From: Caballeronia udeis | GTDB taxonomy: Bacteria > Pseudomonadota > Gammaproteobacteria > Burkholderiales > Burkholderiaceae | Direction: 5' to 3' | NCBI RefSeq assembly: GCF_001544555.2 | Contig: NZ_FCOK02000048.1 | Span: forward strand, 1-64,000 | Length of the DNA stretch: 64,000 nt | Shown here: in pieces, positions 54,342-63,757 of the stretch | Position numbering within the stretch: position 1 is the stretch's first letter | How the letters are laid out: each line of letters begins with the position of its first letter | Notes under the pieces: model-generated | What the model saw: the letters and a program-made list of their open reading frames with translations, nothing else | Told to the model about the DNA's origin: nothing | The model's database searches: none | Translations under genes and position numbers: made by a program

Positions 54342-54367
54342 TCGTATTCTTTCTTTGAGAAATACGA
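54342..54367. promoter_or_regulatory. Inverted repeat upstream of the isochorismatase-family gene
   Basis: TCGTATT, 12-bp spacer, AATACGA: a perfect 7-bp dyad ending about 30 bp before the start codon. The position suits an operator for a dimeric repressor. Confidence 0.45.
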
Positions 54368-54395
54368 GTAATACTTGCATTCAAGGAGAATGCCC

Positions 54396-54997
54396 ATGCC
54401 TGAGCTATCGCACATCGATCCCCGGAGCTCCGCGCTGCTGGTGATGGATTACAGGTCGATGTCCTCACCAGGTTCATGACGGCTGCGCAGTCGGCCGAAG
54501 CGATCGCGTGCGTGCCTGATCTGATTGCCACGGCGCGAAATGCGGGCATGGTCGTGATCCATGTCGTTGTCGCATTCCGGCCCGGTCATCCCGAGGTCAG
54601 CCCCCGTAACCCCGTGTTTAGCGTGCTGAAGGCAAACGGAATGCTGGTGGCCGGGAGCGAAGGCGCCGCGATCCATCCGGCCGCAGCGGCACGAGAAAGG
54701 GAACCGATCGTGGTCAAGCACCGCATCAGCCCGTTCGTTGGCACCGACCTGGAGACGCTCCTGCGCGCCAACGACATCGACACGCTGGTGCTCGCCGGTG
54801 TCCGCACCAGCGGGGTCGTGCTGTCGACCGTTCGCCACGCCGGCGATCTGGATTACCGTTTGGTCGTCGTCCGCGATTGCTGCGCCGACCCAGATGCAGA
54901 GGTGCATGCGATGCTGCTGGACACTGTCATCGCGAAGCAAGCGGCCGTTGTCACCATGGTGGAGCTCGCCGGTGCCCTGCCTGGCAGGTCTTCATGA
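54396..54997 (+). pseudogene. Isochorismatase-family cysteine hydrolase with frameshift
   Basis: The start at 54396 has AAGGAG at optimal distance and reads MPELSHIDPRSSALLVMDY. One base is missing in the next codon (GATTACAGG for GATTACCAGG) and the frame ends 6 codons later. From 54476 the other frame gives the rest: IVVKHRISPFVGTDLETLL and VLAGVRTSGVVLSTVRHAGD. The usual catalytic Cys position in this subgroup reads TSG, so even the repaired protein may lack hydrolase chemistry. Restoring one base gives about 200 residues, the normal family length. Confidence 0.8.
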
Positions 54998-55532
54998 ACG
55001 AGCGCGAGCGATAGACTTTGCCGGTTTTTTCTGTGTCAGTGAAAAATTCACTTCGCACGCGGTAACTCCTTTGACCAGCAAGGTTAGCGAAGGAGTTCGT
55101 CCGTTAAAACGCCCAAGCGACGTATTTACCCTCGCAACAGTGACGAATTTGCTGCGGTCCATGACCGAGCCGCATGGTCGCCGTGTGTTCCAAGTCCTCT
55201 TATCAAATCTGAACACTCGGACGATAGATTGCGCTGACGCCACGCCGATGGCCTGGTCGAGCTTCGGCAGAGAGGCCGTATTCCGTCCAGCGTTGCCTGA
55301 TCTGACACGAAACACGGCGTAACAAACGGATGCCGCAACTGGTGGCCAGCAAGCGGAATAACGTCAGCCGGCGACGCGTTTCATATTCAGCAGGTCCGCG
55401 TCGTCGTGCACATCTTCACATGCGAATTCACATGCTCCGGCAACGCGCTCTGCGAGGCGAACCGATGGGGTCTTCACGGTGACGACGCGGCGGTCCGCGT
55501 CGTGGTACCGGACCGTCGAGCAGGACGGATTC
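54998..55532. other. Unassigned region
   Basis: No gene that I can support. Several short frames on both strands are Arg/Ser-rich and look like out-of-frame DNA. Confidence 0.3.
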
Positions 55533-56005
55533 ATGCGAAACTTTATTGGACTCGGAATGGTGCTTTGCAGCTGTGTCGCGTGCGCGACGCCGATGGCGTC
55601 GCAGCCCGGTGAGGCTGATTCGCTGAACGACACGACTACCACATCGCCCGTGTCGCCCACGTGCCGCATGGTCAGCGGCACGGCGGATATCGACGGCACC
55701 ACGCAGAACATATCGGGCCTTGCGTGATGGGTGACGTTTCCCCGCCGCCCCCGTATCCGTACTACCCCTATTACGACCCGTGGTTTTACGGGCCACCTGT
55801 GGCGTTCGGCTTCGGCGCGTCGTTCATCTTCGTCGATCGTTTTCACCACTTCCAACATATGGATCACGTCCACGTCGGACCGCACGGCGACATCCGCGGC
55901 GGCTTTCATGGCGGGAGTGGTTTTCACGGAGGCAGCGGCTTTCACGGAGGGGAGGGCTTCTTTAGAGGAGGCGGTTTTCACGGAGGCGGCGGGGGGCACC
56001 GGTAG
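55533..56005 (+). pseudogene. Gly/His-rich lipoprotein interrupted by a frameshift
   Basis: The N-terminal frame is a small lipoprotein-like leader (MRNFIGLGMVLCSCVACATP) followed by CRMVSGTADIDGTTQNISGL and a stop at 55725. The next frame continues with VMGDVSPPPPYPYYPYYDPW and FIFVDRFHHFQHMDHVHV, and ends in Gly/Phe/His repeats (GGFHGGSGFHGGSGFHGG). Burkholderia lipoproteins with this layout are single proteins, so a frameshift near 55722 is likely. The His-rich tail could bind metal. A long frame on the opposite strand is only its shadow. Confidence 0.65.
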
Positions 56006-56577
56006 CCCCTGGCTTCATGCGCCTGGCTCACCTCCTGCGCCCGCGCCGGCTGACGCCGGCTATATCAAGGTGCGAGCGTCGAGACGCGTATCGCCGCCGG
56101 ATCTTTCAGAAGCGAAACTGCGGCACGCGTTCGCTGCATGGACGGCGATGGCGGCAGCGCATGCTTCGGAAGGGGGGCGAACTAAAAAGTAACCGTAGAT
56201 CCAGAAAGCTGAGTCATCCGCCGCACAGCCGCCGATGTCGTTGTCAGACATCAATGGCTGTGTCGTAGTTGACCTCATCAAACCTTGCGCCCTTGTTTTT
56301 TGTTCCGGATGATGCTTCGCTTCGAATCGGCGCGGGACGATATGTACCGGGGCCGGCTTCCATGCTCACTTCTTCGCCAGGCAATCACCTGCAGAGCTGA
56401 GTGGCGCTGGTCAGCTCTGCGTTGTACGGGCTTTCATATTGTTTTCAAGTCCGTTTGCGGTCAACGGTTACCTCTTTTGGGTGCGAAATTTTCGACCGGA
56501 TGACGGTTAGCCGAAGTTACCGTGACTCACAAAAAAGCCAACTCGACATTGACCTTGATGAGACGGAAACTCCAGCC
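56006..56577. other. Unassigned region
   Basis: About 570 bp without a recognisable gene. It may hold the promoter of the CoA-transferase gene whose remnant begins at 56578. Confidence 0.3.
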
Positions 56578-56830
56578 ATGCAAACATCGACGAACGTTGA
56601 AATGTGCACAAACATTGCTGGCGTGTCTCCGTTCCGAGGAGTGAAGGTTATCGAACTGACGCATCTCATCGCCGGCCCCTACTGTGGGCAGCTGCTGGCA
56701 GAGGAGGGGACAGACGTCATCTTAAATCGAGCCGCCCGAAGGCGAGCTTACACGGCATCGCGAACCGATGCGTCGATCCAGCAACGGAACCATCTCCGGT
56801 TACTTCGGTTCGCTCAACCGGGGTAAGTAG
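56578..56830 (+). pseudogene. Class III CoA-transferase (CaiB/BaiF) N-terminal remnant
   Basis: It reads VSPFRGVKVIELTHLIAGPY, then CGQLLAEEGTDVI, the family's N-terminus with the CoA-binding start. One extra base near 56722 shifts the frame. The continuation EPPEGELTRHREPM then GTISGYFGSLNRGK is in the next frame and meets a TAG at 56828. About 80% of the protein is missing. The two MmgE/PrpD genes follow immediately, so it was probably the first gene of that operon. Confidence 0.75.
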
Positions 56831-56861
56831 AATGCGCTCCACACATTAAAAGGAATGAGAC

Positions 56862-58337
56862 ATGAGCAACGTTACACGCAAGTTTGCCGACTTCACCACG
56901 TCATTACGCTTCGAGGACTTGCCTGCCGACGTGGTGCATGAAGCCAAGAGAATGATCCTCGACGTGATCGGCTGTGGGCTTGGAGGCATAAATCATGAGA
57001 TCGGCAGGATCGCTCTCGAGTATGTCAACGAGATGAGAGGCGCAGCCGAAGCGACTGTGATCGGCACTGGCAGAAAGTTGCCACGCCTGAACGCCGTGTA
57101 TGCCAATTCACGCATCGCAAACGCCCTGGACATGGACGACACCTACTTGGGGTCCGGGCATTTCGCCAATGGCGCGGTGGCTGCCTCCCTTGCACTTTGC
57201 GAGCATGGCGGGGGATCGGGGAAAGACTTCATTACGTCCTTTGTGGCGGGCTACGAGATCGCAGGCGTCGTCGCCGCAGCCCTGGTTTGCCAGGACATAC
57301 ATCCGACCGGGTCGGCCACCGTGGTTGAGGATGGAAAAAGACGATATGCAAAGTGGTTTTCGCCTGCCGCGCTTGTCGCAGCGTCTTCAGCGGGAAGCAG
57401 CATCAAGGGACTCGGGCTGGACGCCGAGCGGGCCTACCATGCACTGTGCATCACGGGCGGCAACACACCGATCGGGACCATACGCAAATGGACGGAGACA
57501 GCCAAGCCGCTGCCCACATTTAAGTATTGCGATACAGGCTGGTGCGCCCAGATCGGCTTGTCTGCGGCGCTGTTGGCGCAAAAGGGTTCCACGGGCCTTG
57601 AAGACATGTACGACGGGGACATGGGCGTTCTTGCCGGCCTGGGGGTTTCTCCGGACTTTCTGGACTTTTCATCGATCGCAAACGAACTGGGCAAGACTTG
57701 GCACTTGATGAAAACCAGCTACAAGGGCTGGCCAAGCTGCCGCGGAACCCATTCCGCGCTGACGGCGTTCACGAAGATTTTCGAAGACAACAAGCTCAAG
57801 GCGGAAGAGATCGAAAGAGTGACTATCAGGGGACATGCCTCTGTGGCTTCACCCCGATTTGCCGCCCAGGACCCGATCGGGCCTGTCAGTTCCGAGTTCA
57901 GTAATCCGCACAACGTAGCGATGGTATCTCTCCGGGTAGGCCGGGCGGACTGGCACACGCCGCAAACCGTGTCCGATAAGCGCGTCCAGGAATTGAGGCG
58001 GCGCGTTTTCGTTGAGATAGAGACCGACGCGGAGCGCCAGGACGCGGAAAAGAACCAACTGCACAAGGGCATGTACATTCCCCCGACTGTCGAGGTCAGG
58101 GCGCGTGGCCAGGTTTACCGCGGCAGTGCGCTGTATGCATGGGGCGATCCGGCACCGGAAAGCCGGTTTACGGATGACGACATCAGGGCAAAGTTCAGGG
58201 ACTTGGCGCTCAGCGTGAATCCCGGATCGGTCTCATGGGGCGGAAGGGTTGAACGCCTAATCGAGACGGTGGAGAACCTTGAGAGCCTGAAAAATCTCAA
58301 CCCGTTGACGATGTTGCTCTCGCCATCTCAAGCTTGA
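56862..58337 (+). CDS. MmgE/PrpD-family protein 1
   Basis: A 491-residue member of the 2-methylcitrate dehydratase/cis-aconitate decarboxylase superfamily. The all-helical domain begins FTTSLRFEDLPADVVHEAKR and has ANALDMDDTYLGSGHFANGA; the smaller domain has YKGWPSCRGTHSALTAF. It lacks a signal peptide. The family covers dehydratases, decarboxylases and epimerases of tri- and dicarboxylates, so only the general chemistry can be stated. The next gene, 24 bp downstream, is a paralogue. Confidence 0.88.
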   Translation: MSNVTRKFADFTTSLRFEDLPADVVHEAKRMILDVIGCGLGGINHEIGRIALEYVNEMRGAAEATVIGTGRKLPRLNAVYANSRIANALDMDDTYLGSGHFANGAVAASLALCEHGGGSGKDFITSFVAGYEIAGVVAAALVCQDIHPTGSATVVEDGKRRYAKWFSPAALVAASSAGSSIKGLGLDAERAYHALCITGGNTPIGTIRKWTETAKPLPTFKYCDTGWCAQIGLSAALLAQKGSTGLEDMYDGDMGVLAGLGVSPDFLDFSSIANELGKTWHLMKTSYKGWPSCRGTHSALTAFTKIFEDNKLKAEEIERVTIRGHASVASPRFAAQDPIGPVSSEFSNPHNVAMVSLRVGRADWHTPQTVSDKRVQELRRRVFVEIETDAERQDAEKNQLHKGMYIPPTVEVRARGQVYRGSALYAWGDPAPESRFTDDDIRAKFRDLALSVNPGSVSWGGRVERLIETVENLESLKNLNPLTMLLSPSQA

Positions 58338-58361
58338 TTAACCGGTCAAACCGGAGTTCCC

Positions 58362-59765
58362 ATGAACCAAAAATCCCCTGAACATGTCGATGCCGCGGTC
58401 AAGCTGGCGGACAACGTGGCTCGAATCCAGTTCAACGATCTGCCTGCCGAAGTCATCGCCCACACCAAGCGGACCATTCTTGACGTTCTCAGCGTGGGAG
58501 TGGCCGGCACGACTGCCAACGGCTCCGACATCCTGGTGGCTCTTGCCGACGACCTCGGCGGCAAGGAGGAGTGCAAGATTTTCTGTTCAGTCAGAAAAGT
58601 GCCTGCGGGGACCGCAGCCATGGTGAACTCTGCGATGGCGCGGGCGCGCGACTACATGGACGAGCACTACGAATTGAGCACCTGCAGCGCGGTGACGGTG
58701 GTGCCCACGGCGCTGGCGGTCGCGGAGAAGGTGGGCAGAGTCGACGGGCGAACCCTTATCACCGCGGTGGCGCTGGGGATGGACGTCATGATCCGGATGG
58801 CCGGAGCCTGGAAAGAGCAAAGCTCCGGCTGGTCTCTGCCTGCCGTCCTCGGCTACTTCGGCGCCACAGCGACCGCGGGCAAGCTTCTTGGACTCGATGC
58901 CGAGCAGCTGTCTAATGCCTTCGGAATCGCCCATGCGCAATCCTCGGGAAACCACCAAAGCGCGATCGACGGTGCGCTCACGAAGCGCCTGTCATCGGGC
59001 TTGGCGGCCCAGGGCGGCGTGCTGGCGGCGATGCTGGCGCAGCGAGGCTGGACCGGCGAGCGCAACAGTTTCGAAGGGCGCTTCGGCTTTTTCAACCTCT
59101 ACGCAAATGGCAAATATGACCCGATCCCGTTGACCCGCGATCTCGGCCGGCGCTTCGAAGGGGTCGGTATCGGCATGAAGGCCTATCCTTCCTGCGCCCA
59201 TACACATACTGCGATTCCGGGCATGCTTGAGCTGATGTCGCGCCATGCCATTCGTGTGGAAAACATCGAGAAAATCAATGTCGGCGTCAATGCGTTCAAC
59301 TACATGATCGCGGGCGAACCTATAGAGGTGAAGCGGGTGCCCAAATCGATGACTACCGCCCAGTTCAGCATTCCGTACACAGTTGCGGCAGCAGTCCTCG
59401 ACGGCAAGGTTGTCATCGACAGCTTTACCGAAGACATGATCCGCAGGCCGGACATATTGAAACTGACCAGCCGCATTCACGTGTACGTCGATGACGCCAT
59501 CGAGCGGGCATGCAGTGGCCAAGCCGGCTCCGCGAGGGTGATTGTCACGATGACCGACGGATCCGTCCATGAGGTCATGATCGAGCACGCGCCAGGTTCG
59601 CCGAGTAACCCGATGAGCGCTGCGCAGGTGAGCGCAAAAGTATGGGAATGTATGCGCCATGCCGCCAAGCCCGTGCCCGACGCGACTGTGCAGGAGTTCA
59701 TCGACCTCGTGAACTCGCTGGAGCAGGTCGACGACGTGGCGAAGATCATGCGTCTGCTGGGGTAG
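58362..59765 (+). CDS. MmgE/PrpD-family protein 2
   Basis: A 467-residue paralogue of the preceding gene (RIQFNDLPAEVIAHTKRTIL; NSAMARARDYMDEHYELSTC; MKAYPSCAHTHTAIPGMLEL). GGAG lies before the ATG. It shares only moderate similarity with its neighbour and differs at several active-site-like positions: DEHYELSTC where gene 1 has DDTYLGSGH. The two may act on successive intermediates or form a heteromer. Confidence 0.88.
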   Translation: MNQKSPEHVDAAVKLADNVARIQFNDLPAEVIAHTKRTILDVLSVGVAGTTANGSDILVALADDLGGKEECKIFCSVRKVPAGTAAMVNSAMARARDYMDEHYELSTCSAVTVVPTALAVAEKVGRVDGRTLITAVALGMDVMIRMAGAWKEQSSGWSLPAVLGYFGATATAGKLLGLDAEQLSNAFGIAHAQSSGNHQSAIDGALTKRLSSGLAAQGGVLAAMLAQRGWTGERNSFEGRFGFFNLYANGKYDPIPLTRDLGRRFEGVGIGMKAYPSCAHTHTAIPGMLELMSRHAIRVENIEKINVGVNAFNYMIAGEPIEVKRVPKSMTTAQFSIPYTVAAAVLDGKVVIDSFTEDMIRRPDILKLTSRIHVYVDDAIERACSGQAGSARVIVTMTDGSVHEVMIEHAPGSPSNPMSAAQVSAKVWECMRHAAKPVPDATVQEFIDLVNSLEQVDDVAKIMRLLG

Positions 59766-59918
59766 TCTCCGTGCGATATTGAAGTGTCGGAAGCTACATT
59801 GCATACTGTCTGACAAACAGACTTAGAGCTGCTAACAAACACCTCTCATCGCTGAACGCATGTAGTGCGTTTGACGGTGCATGGGGAAAAACAGAAACGA
59901 AGAATCAGGAGACCCGGT

Positions 59919-61328
59919 ATGTCTAACATTGCGGCCCGGCTAGAACGGGTGCCGTTCTGCGGCTTTCACAAGCGGCTCTTGCTGATGGGAGGCCTGGGGT
60001 ACATGTTTGACGCGATGGATTCAGCATCGATGGCCTTTGTGCTGCCGGTCATCAGTGTGGCGTGGACGTTGTCGTCGTTCCAGACAGGACTGATCGCCAG
60101 CAGCACTTATCTGGGGTACTTCGCGGGAGCGCTGTTGGCGGGACTCTGCGGCGACCGCTTTGGTCGCAGGATCGTCATGATGAGCGCGCTCTTCATCTTC
60201 TGTTTCGCTTCACTGATCAGTTCCCAGATGAATCACTGGCAGGCCTTCTACGCGACGCGTATCTTCGCGGGGTTCGGGACCGGTGCGGAAAGCGCGATCG
60301 TCTCTCCGTTCCTCTCGGAGTTCGTGTCGCGGCGCTCCCGTGGCGCATTCACCGGAGCACTCGCCAGTTTCTTCTCCTTGGGCTTTGTGTTTGCCGCAGT
60401 CCTCGGCAACCTGATAATCCCCCACGTTGAAAACGGCTGGCGTGTGGTCGTCGTCATCACGTCGTTGCCCGTTTTTGTTCTGTTGTGGTGGCGCCGCGCG
60501 CTACCTGAGTCACCTCGCTGGCTGGAGACCAAAGGCCGTCTTGCGGAAGCAAGCGCTATTCTGGATCAGATCGAAGCTTGGGCCGTGAAAGAAGGCCGTT
60601 CGTTCGAACCGTTCGTGGAATCAATCAGCACACCGGTAACACCAACATCTAGTTCGTCGTTCTTCAGCAACCTCAGAGAGATCTGGTCATCCAAACTCCG
60701 CCGCACGACTGCCATGTCGTGGACGATGTGGTTTGCGATCGCCTTCAGTTACTTCGCGTTCTTCACCTGGATCCCTAGCCTGCTCGTTCAGCACGGCATG
60801 ACGATCACCAGGAGCTTCGGTTTTTCATTGCTCATGTACACGGCGCAGATTCCGGGCTACCTGTCGGCGGCCTGGATCAACGAGCGTTTCGGTCGCCAGG
60901 CGAGCATCGTCGGTTACATGGCGCTAGGCGGAGTGTCGGCAATCGGGATGGCAATGTCCCACTCTACCTGGCAGATCGCGGTCGCAGGCATCTGTCTCTC
61001 GTTCTTCATGAACGGCACATTTAGCGGCGTTTACGCCTATACCCCCGAGATCTTCCCAACACATCTGCGGGCAACCGGCATGGGTGCGTCTTCGGCCTTC
61101 GGACGGATCGGCGCGACCATCGCCCCGATCATGGTCGGGTTGATCTATCCGGTGCTGGGTTTCGCGGGCGTATTTGGCATCACGACATGCGTGCTTGCTG
61201 TTGGCGCCCTCACCGTGATGATCCTGGGCGTGCCGACGCGCGGCCTCGCGCTGGAAGAAATATCCGCGACGCAAGCGAACGCGAGCTCCGAAAGAGCACA
61301 ACTCGACCCGCACAGCAGCGACGCATGA
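59919..61328 (+). CDS. MFS transporter, aromatic/organic acid symporter type
   Basis: A 469-residue carrier with 12 helices. Family signatures are GYMFDAMDSASMAFVLPVIS in helix 1, GDRFGRRIVMM in the first cytoplasmic loop, LPESPRWLETKGRLAEA after helix 6 and TPEIFPTHLRATGMGASSAF in helix 10. This fits the sugar-porter/AAHS group. The start at 59919 has AGGAGA 7 bp upstream. Being co-directional 150 bp after the MmgE/PrpD genes suggests it imports their substrate, likely a carboxylic acid. Confidence 0.9.
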   Translation: MSNIAARLERVPFCGFHKRLLLMGGLGYMFDAMDSASMAFVLPVISVAWTLSSFQTGLIASSTYLGYFAGALLAGLCGDRFGRRIVMMSALFIFCFASLISSQMNHWQAFYATRIFAGFGTGAESAIVSPFLSEFVSRRSRGAFTGALASFFSLGFVFAAVLGNLIIPHVENGWRVVVVITSLPVFVLLWWRRALPESPRWLETKGRLAEASAILDQIEAWAVKEGRSFEPFVESISTPVTPTSSSSFFSNLREIWSSKLRRTTAMSWTMWFAIAFSYFAFFTWIPSLLVQHGMTITRSFGFSLLMYTAQIPGYLSAAWINERFGRQASIVGYMALGGVSAIGMAMSHSTWQIAVAGICLSFFMNGTFSGVYAYTPEIFPTHLRATGMGASSAFGRIGATIAPIMVGLIYPVLGFAGVFGITTCVLAVGALTVMILGVPTRGLALEEISATQANASSERAQLDPHSSDA

Positions 61329-61391
61329 AAGGCGAACAAGCGCCGAGACCCCTTCAGCAAGTCTGGTAAAAACTGAATCAACATAGTTCAC

Positions 61392-61802
61392 AAAGCGAGC
61401 CATTGCGCGTGGCAGATCGATTACCACGTGGTGTTTCCGGTGAAGTATCGCAAGACGCTGCTGGATGAAGAGATGGTGCAGATCATCACGGAAACGGCGC
61501 GGGAGATTAGCAAGCGCTACGACATGGAATTCGAGCGGATCGGGTGCGACGGAAATCACATTCACCTGCTGTGTACGGCTCATCCGAAGATCGCGCCAGG
61601 TCAGATTGGGAGGGCGTTCAAGAGCATCACGGCGAGAAATATTCCGGCGTAAGCCGAGCGTCAAGAAGGCTTTGTGGGGCGGCCAGTTCTGGACGGACGG
61701 CTACTCGTCGCGACGGTTGGCGAAGGCGGAAACTGGTCGGTAGTCGAAAGACACGTTCAGAACCAAGGCAAACCTCGAGAGGATCTACGGCAGTTCAAGC
61801 TT
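61392..61802 (+). pseudogene. IS200/IS605-family TnpA remnant
   Basis: In order, across frames: HCAWQIDYHVVFPVKYRKTL, CDGNHIHLLCTAHPKIAP with the HUH motif (HIH), KSITARNIP and a stop. Then KPSVKKALWGGQFWTDGY and VATVGEGGNWSVVERHVQNQ appear in other frames. At least two frameshifts. The catalytic Tyr lies in the missing or altered C-terminal helix region. Confidence 0.8.
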
Positions 61803-61820
61803 TTCAGCACCATCCGGAAT

Positions 61821-61842
61821 ACCCCGCGCTCTTGGCGCGGGT
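61821..61842 (+). terminator. Hairpin: IS200 right-end structure or terminator
   Basis: CCCGCGC, loop TCTTG, GCGCGGG, followed by TTTGTTTATTTTT. It is the typical subterminal hairpin of IS200/IS605 elements and would also stop transcription before porin 2. Confidence 0.65.
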
Positions 61843-61896
61843 TTGTTTATTTTTACTGAATAAGTTAGTCATACGAAACATATAGCAGGAGACGAA

Positions 61897-63012
61897 ATGA
61901 AAAAATATCCGATAGCTTACGTAATAAAAAAGAAGATTTTGATTATCTTCGGTATGTTGTTGCCCGGCTCCGCCGCATGGGCGCAAGGAAGCGTCACCCT
62001 TTATGGGAGAGTCGACGCCGGACTGGTGTTTACGAACAAATCTTTCAACGAAACGACCGGTCAAAGTGCGGGCAAGCAAGTGGAGCTCGTCAATAGTGGC
62101 AGCCAACCGTCCGTATTCGGACTTCGAGGACAAGAGGATCTGGGCGGCGGGCTAAAGGCGAACTTCAAGCTTGAAAGCGGAATCTCCTTGGCTAACGGGG
62201 GTTTTGACAATACGGACGGAAATTTTTTTGGTCGACAGGCATGGGTGGGGCTTTCTTCGAACAACCTCGGCGAAGTAAGGGTCGGCCTGCAGTTATCCCC
62301 TTTCGAATTGGCGCTCTATGACTCGGATCCACGCAGCTTTGATCAGTTCGCCAGCGCGATCAATATCTATAGTAACAACACGTTCAGTGGCGCCTTCGTT
62401 TCTAACGCGGTAAGCTATACCAGTCCAAAGATTGCAGGGCTGACTGCCAGCGTTATATATTCATTGGGAGGCGTGCCCGGGAACTTCGCGGCTGGGCGCC
62501 AGTATTCCGCGAGTCTCCGGTACGATTACGGCGGGCTGACGGTCAATGCCGCCATTGATGACGTGAGTCAAAGCAGTGATGCAGTGGTGAACAATACCTT
62601 TTTTGACACGCCATTCGAAGGCCGGACGGTTGGTGTGGGTTATCGTTTTGCCAACGTGAACGTGAAGGCATCATTTACCAACTATAAGGCCCCGAGGCAG
62701 GATATCGATGGAACGACCAGTGGGGGAGACAACAATGTTTGGAATATCGGATTCGATTATCACGTCTCGCCGACGATAGATATAAATCCGGGTATTTGGA
62801 TCATAAGAGATCCGCACGATTCCGGCAATCACGCCTTGATGGCCGCATTGGGAGCCACATATTCCCTGGCAAGGACCACCTCTCTGTATGCGGAGGTCGG
62901 AATAGCGAATAACCATGGCAAAGAGGTGATCGGATTGGAGCGCGATGGAGCGCAAGAAGGAGTCGAAGGCAATACGCTAGGCGCGACAATCGGAATCACG
63001 CACACATTTTAG
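61897..63012 (+). CDS. Gram-negative porin 2
   Basis: A 371-residue outer-membrane porin. The signal peptide ends LLPGSAAWAQ. The barrel starts GSVTLYGRVDAGLVF and includes SVFGLRGQEDLGGGLKANFK and FGRQAWVGLSSNNLGEVRVG. It ends in GATIGITHTF with the terminal Phe needed for assembly. AGGAGA precedes the ATG by 5 bp. It is less AT-rich than porin 1 and only moderately similar to it. Confidence 0.93.
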   Translation: MKKYPIAYVIKKKILIIFGMLLPGSAAWAQGSVTLYGRVDAGLVFTNKSFNETTGQSAGKQVELVNSGSQPSVFGLRGQEDLGGGLKANFKLESGISLANGGFDNTDGNFFGRQAWVGLSSNNLGEVRVGLQLSPFELALYDSDPRSFDQFASAINIYSNNTFSGAFVSNAVSYTSPKIAGLTASVIYSLGGVPGNFAAGRQYSASLRYDYGGLTVNAAIDDVSQSSDAVVNNTFFDTPFEGRTVGVGYRFANVNVKASFTNYKAPRQDIDGTTSGGDNNVWNIGFDYHVSPTIDINPGIWIIRDPHDSGNHALMAALGATYSLARTTSLYAEVGIANNHGKEVIGLERDGAQEGVEGNTLGATIGITHTF

Positions 63013-63212
63013 GGGATCTGCAAAACGTTGTCCGAGCGCGTGCGTGACGTGGTTTAAGGTGGCGCGACCAGTTTCCGACTTAGACTCGATATTATCGTAT
63101 CGGCATGCTGCCTTGCAGAGGCATCTCACCGCATCCAGATTTGAATGTGCATGCTACGGGCGCACGGTTAATTTGGCGAACAGGTTGAGAAATATTGTTC
63201 AAGGAAGAGACG

Positions 63213-63560
63213 ATGACCAAACTTACGATTGCAAAGAGAATTTGTGGTGTACTAGCTGCCTTAGCGTCGCTCAACGTCGTCGCGCAAAACGTAGGCACGA
63301 CGCCAGCGCGGGAGGCTGCTTCTATAGCAAGCGCTAAGGCCGACAACCGTGCTCTTCAGAAAAGCGTTCGTCGGACTTTATCCAAGACGAGAGGCCTAAG
63401 CGTGGAGAATATCCTGGTTCGGGCACGGGGCGGAGTGATCACGCTACAAGGTTCGGTGCCGGACCCCGGGCAAATCGAGCTGGCCGAGAAAATCGCGCGT
63501 GGCGTAATTGGGGTGACGTCAGTACAAAACTTGTTGACGGTGCGTCAGCCTGGTTTATGA
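63213..63560 (+). CDS. BON-domain periplasmic protein
   Basis: A 115-residue protein with a signal peptide (ICGVLAALASLNVVAQ) and one BON domain (NILVRARGGVITLQGSVPDP, then GVTSVQNLLTV). BON domains bind phospholipid or help maintain the envelope. The ATG at 63213 has AAGGAAGAG upstream; an earlier in-frame ATG at 63195 is less likely. Confidence 0.88.
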   Translation: MTKLTIAKRICGVLAALASLNVVAQNVGTTPAREAASIASAKADNRALQKSVRRTLSKTRGLSVENILVRARGGVITLQGSVPDPGQIELAEKIARGVIGVTSVQNLLTVRQPGL

Positions 63561-63646
63561 GGGCGGTCTCAATCCGAATCCCAACAGAGTGTCTAGGGTT
63601 GTGTCGCAATAAGAAGGGAACGGCAAAGAAATATTGTTAGGATACC

Positions 63647-63757
63647 TTAAATGACCAAGCAGTAAAACTGCTCAGCAGCAGACGGAACGACGCCCTCCGC
63701 CGTTTTCATCTGCCCTTTCCTGATCATGTACACTTCGATGCCGGACAGGATGATGCG
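63647..63757 (-). pseudogene. IS6-family transposase C-terminal fragment
   Basis: The reverse strand reads RYARIILSGIEVYMIRKGQM, then PSAAEQFYCLVI and a stop: the conserved IS6-family C-terminus. It is joined out of frame to the MFS gene that begins at 63966, so it marks the junction that destroyed that gene. Confidence 0.8.

Noticed and set aside
55364..55999. A 211-codon minus-strand frame opposite the lipoprotein remnant.
   Set aside because: Its apparent repeats (SVKTASSKEALPSVKAAASV) are the complement of the Gly/His repeats on the plus strand.
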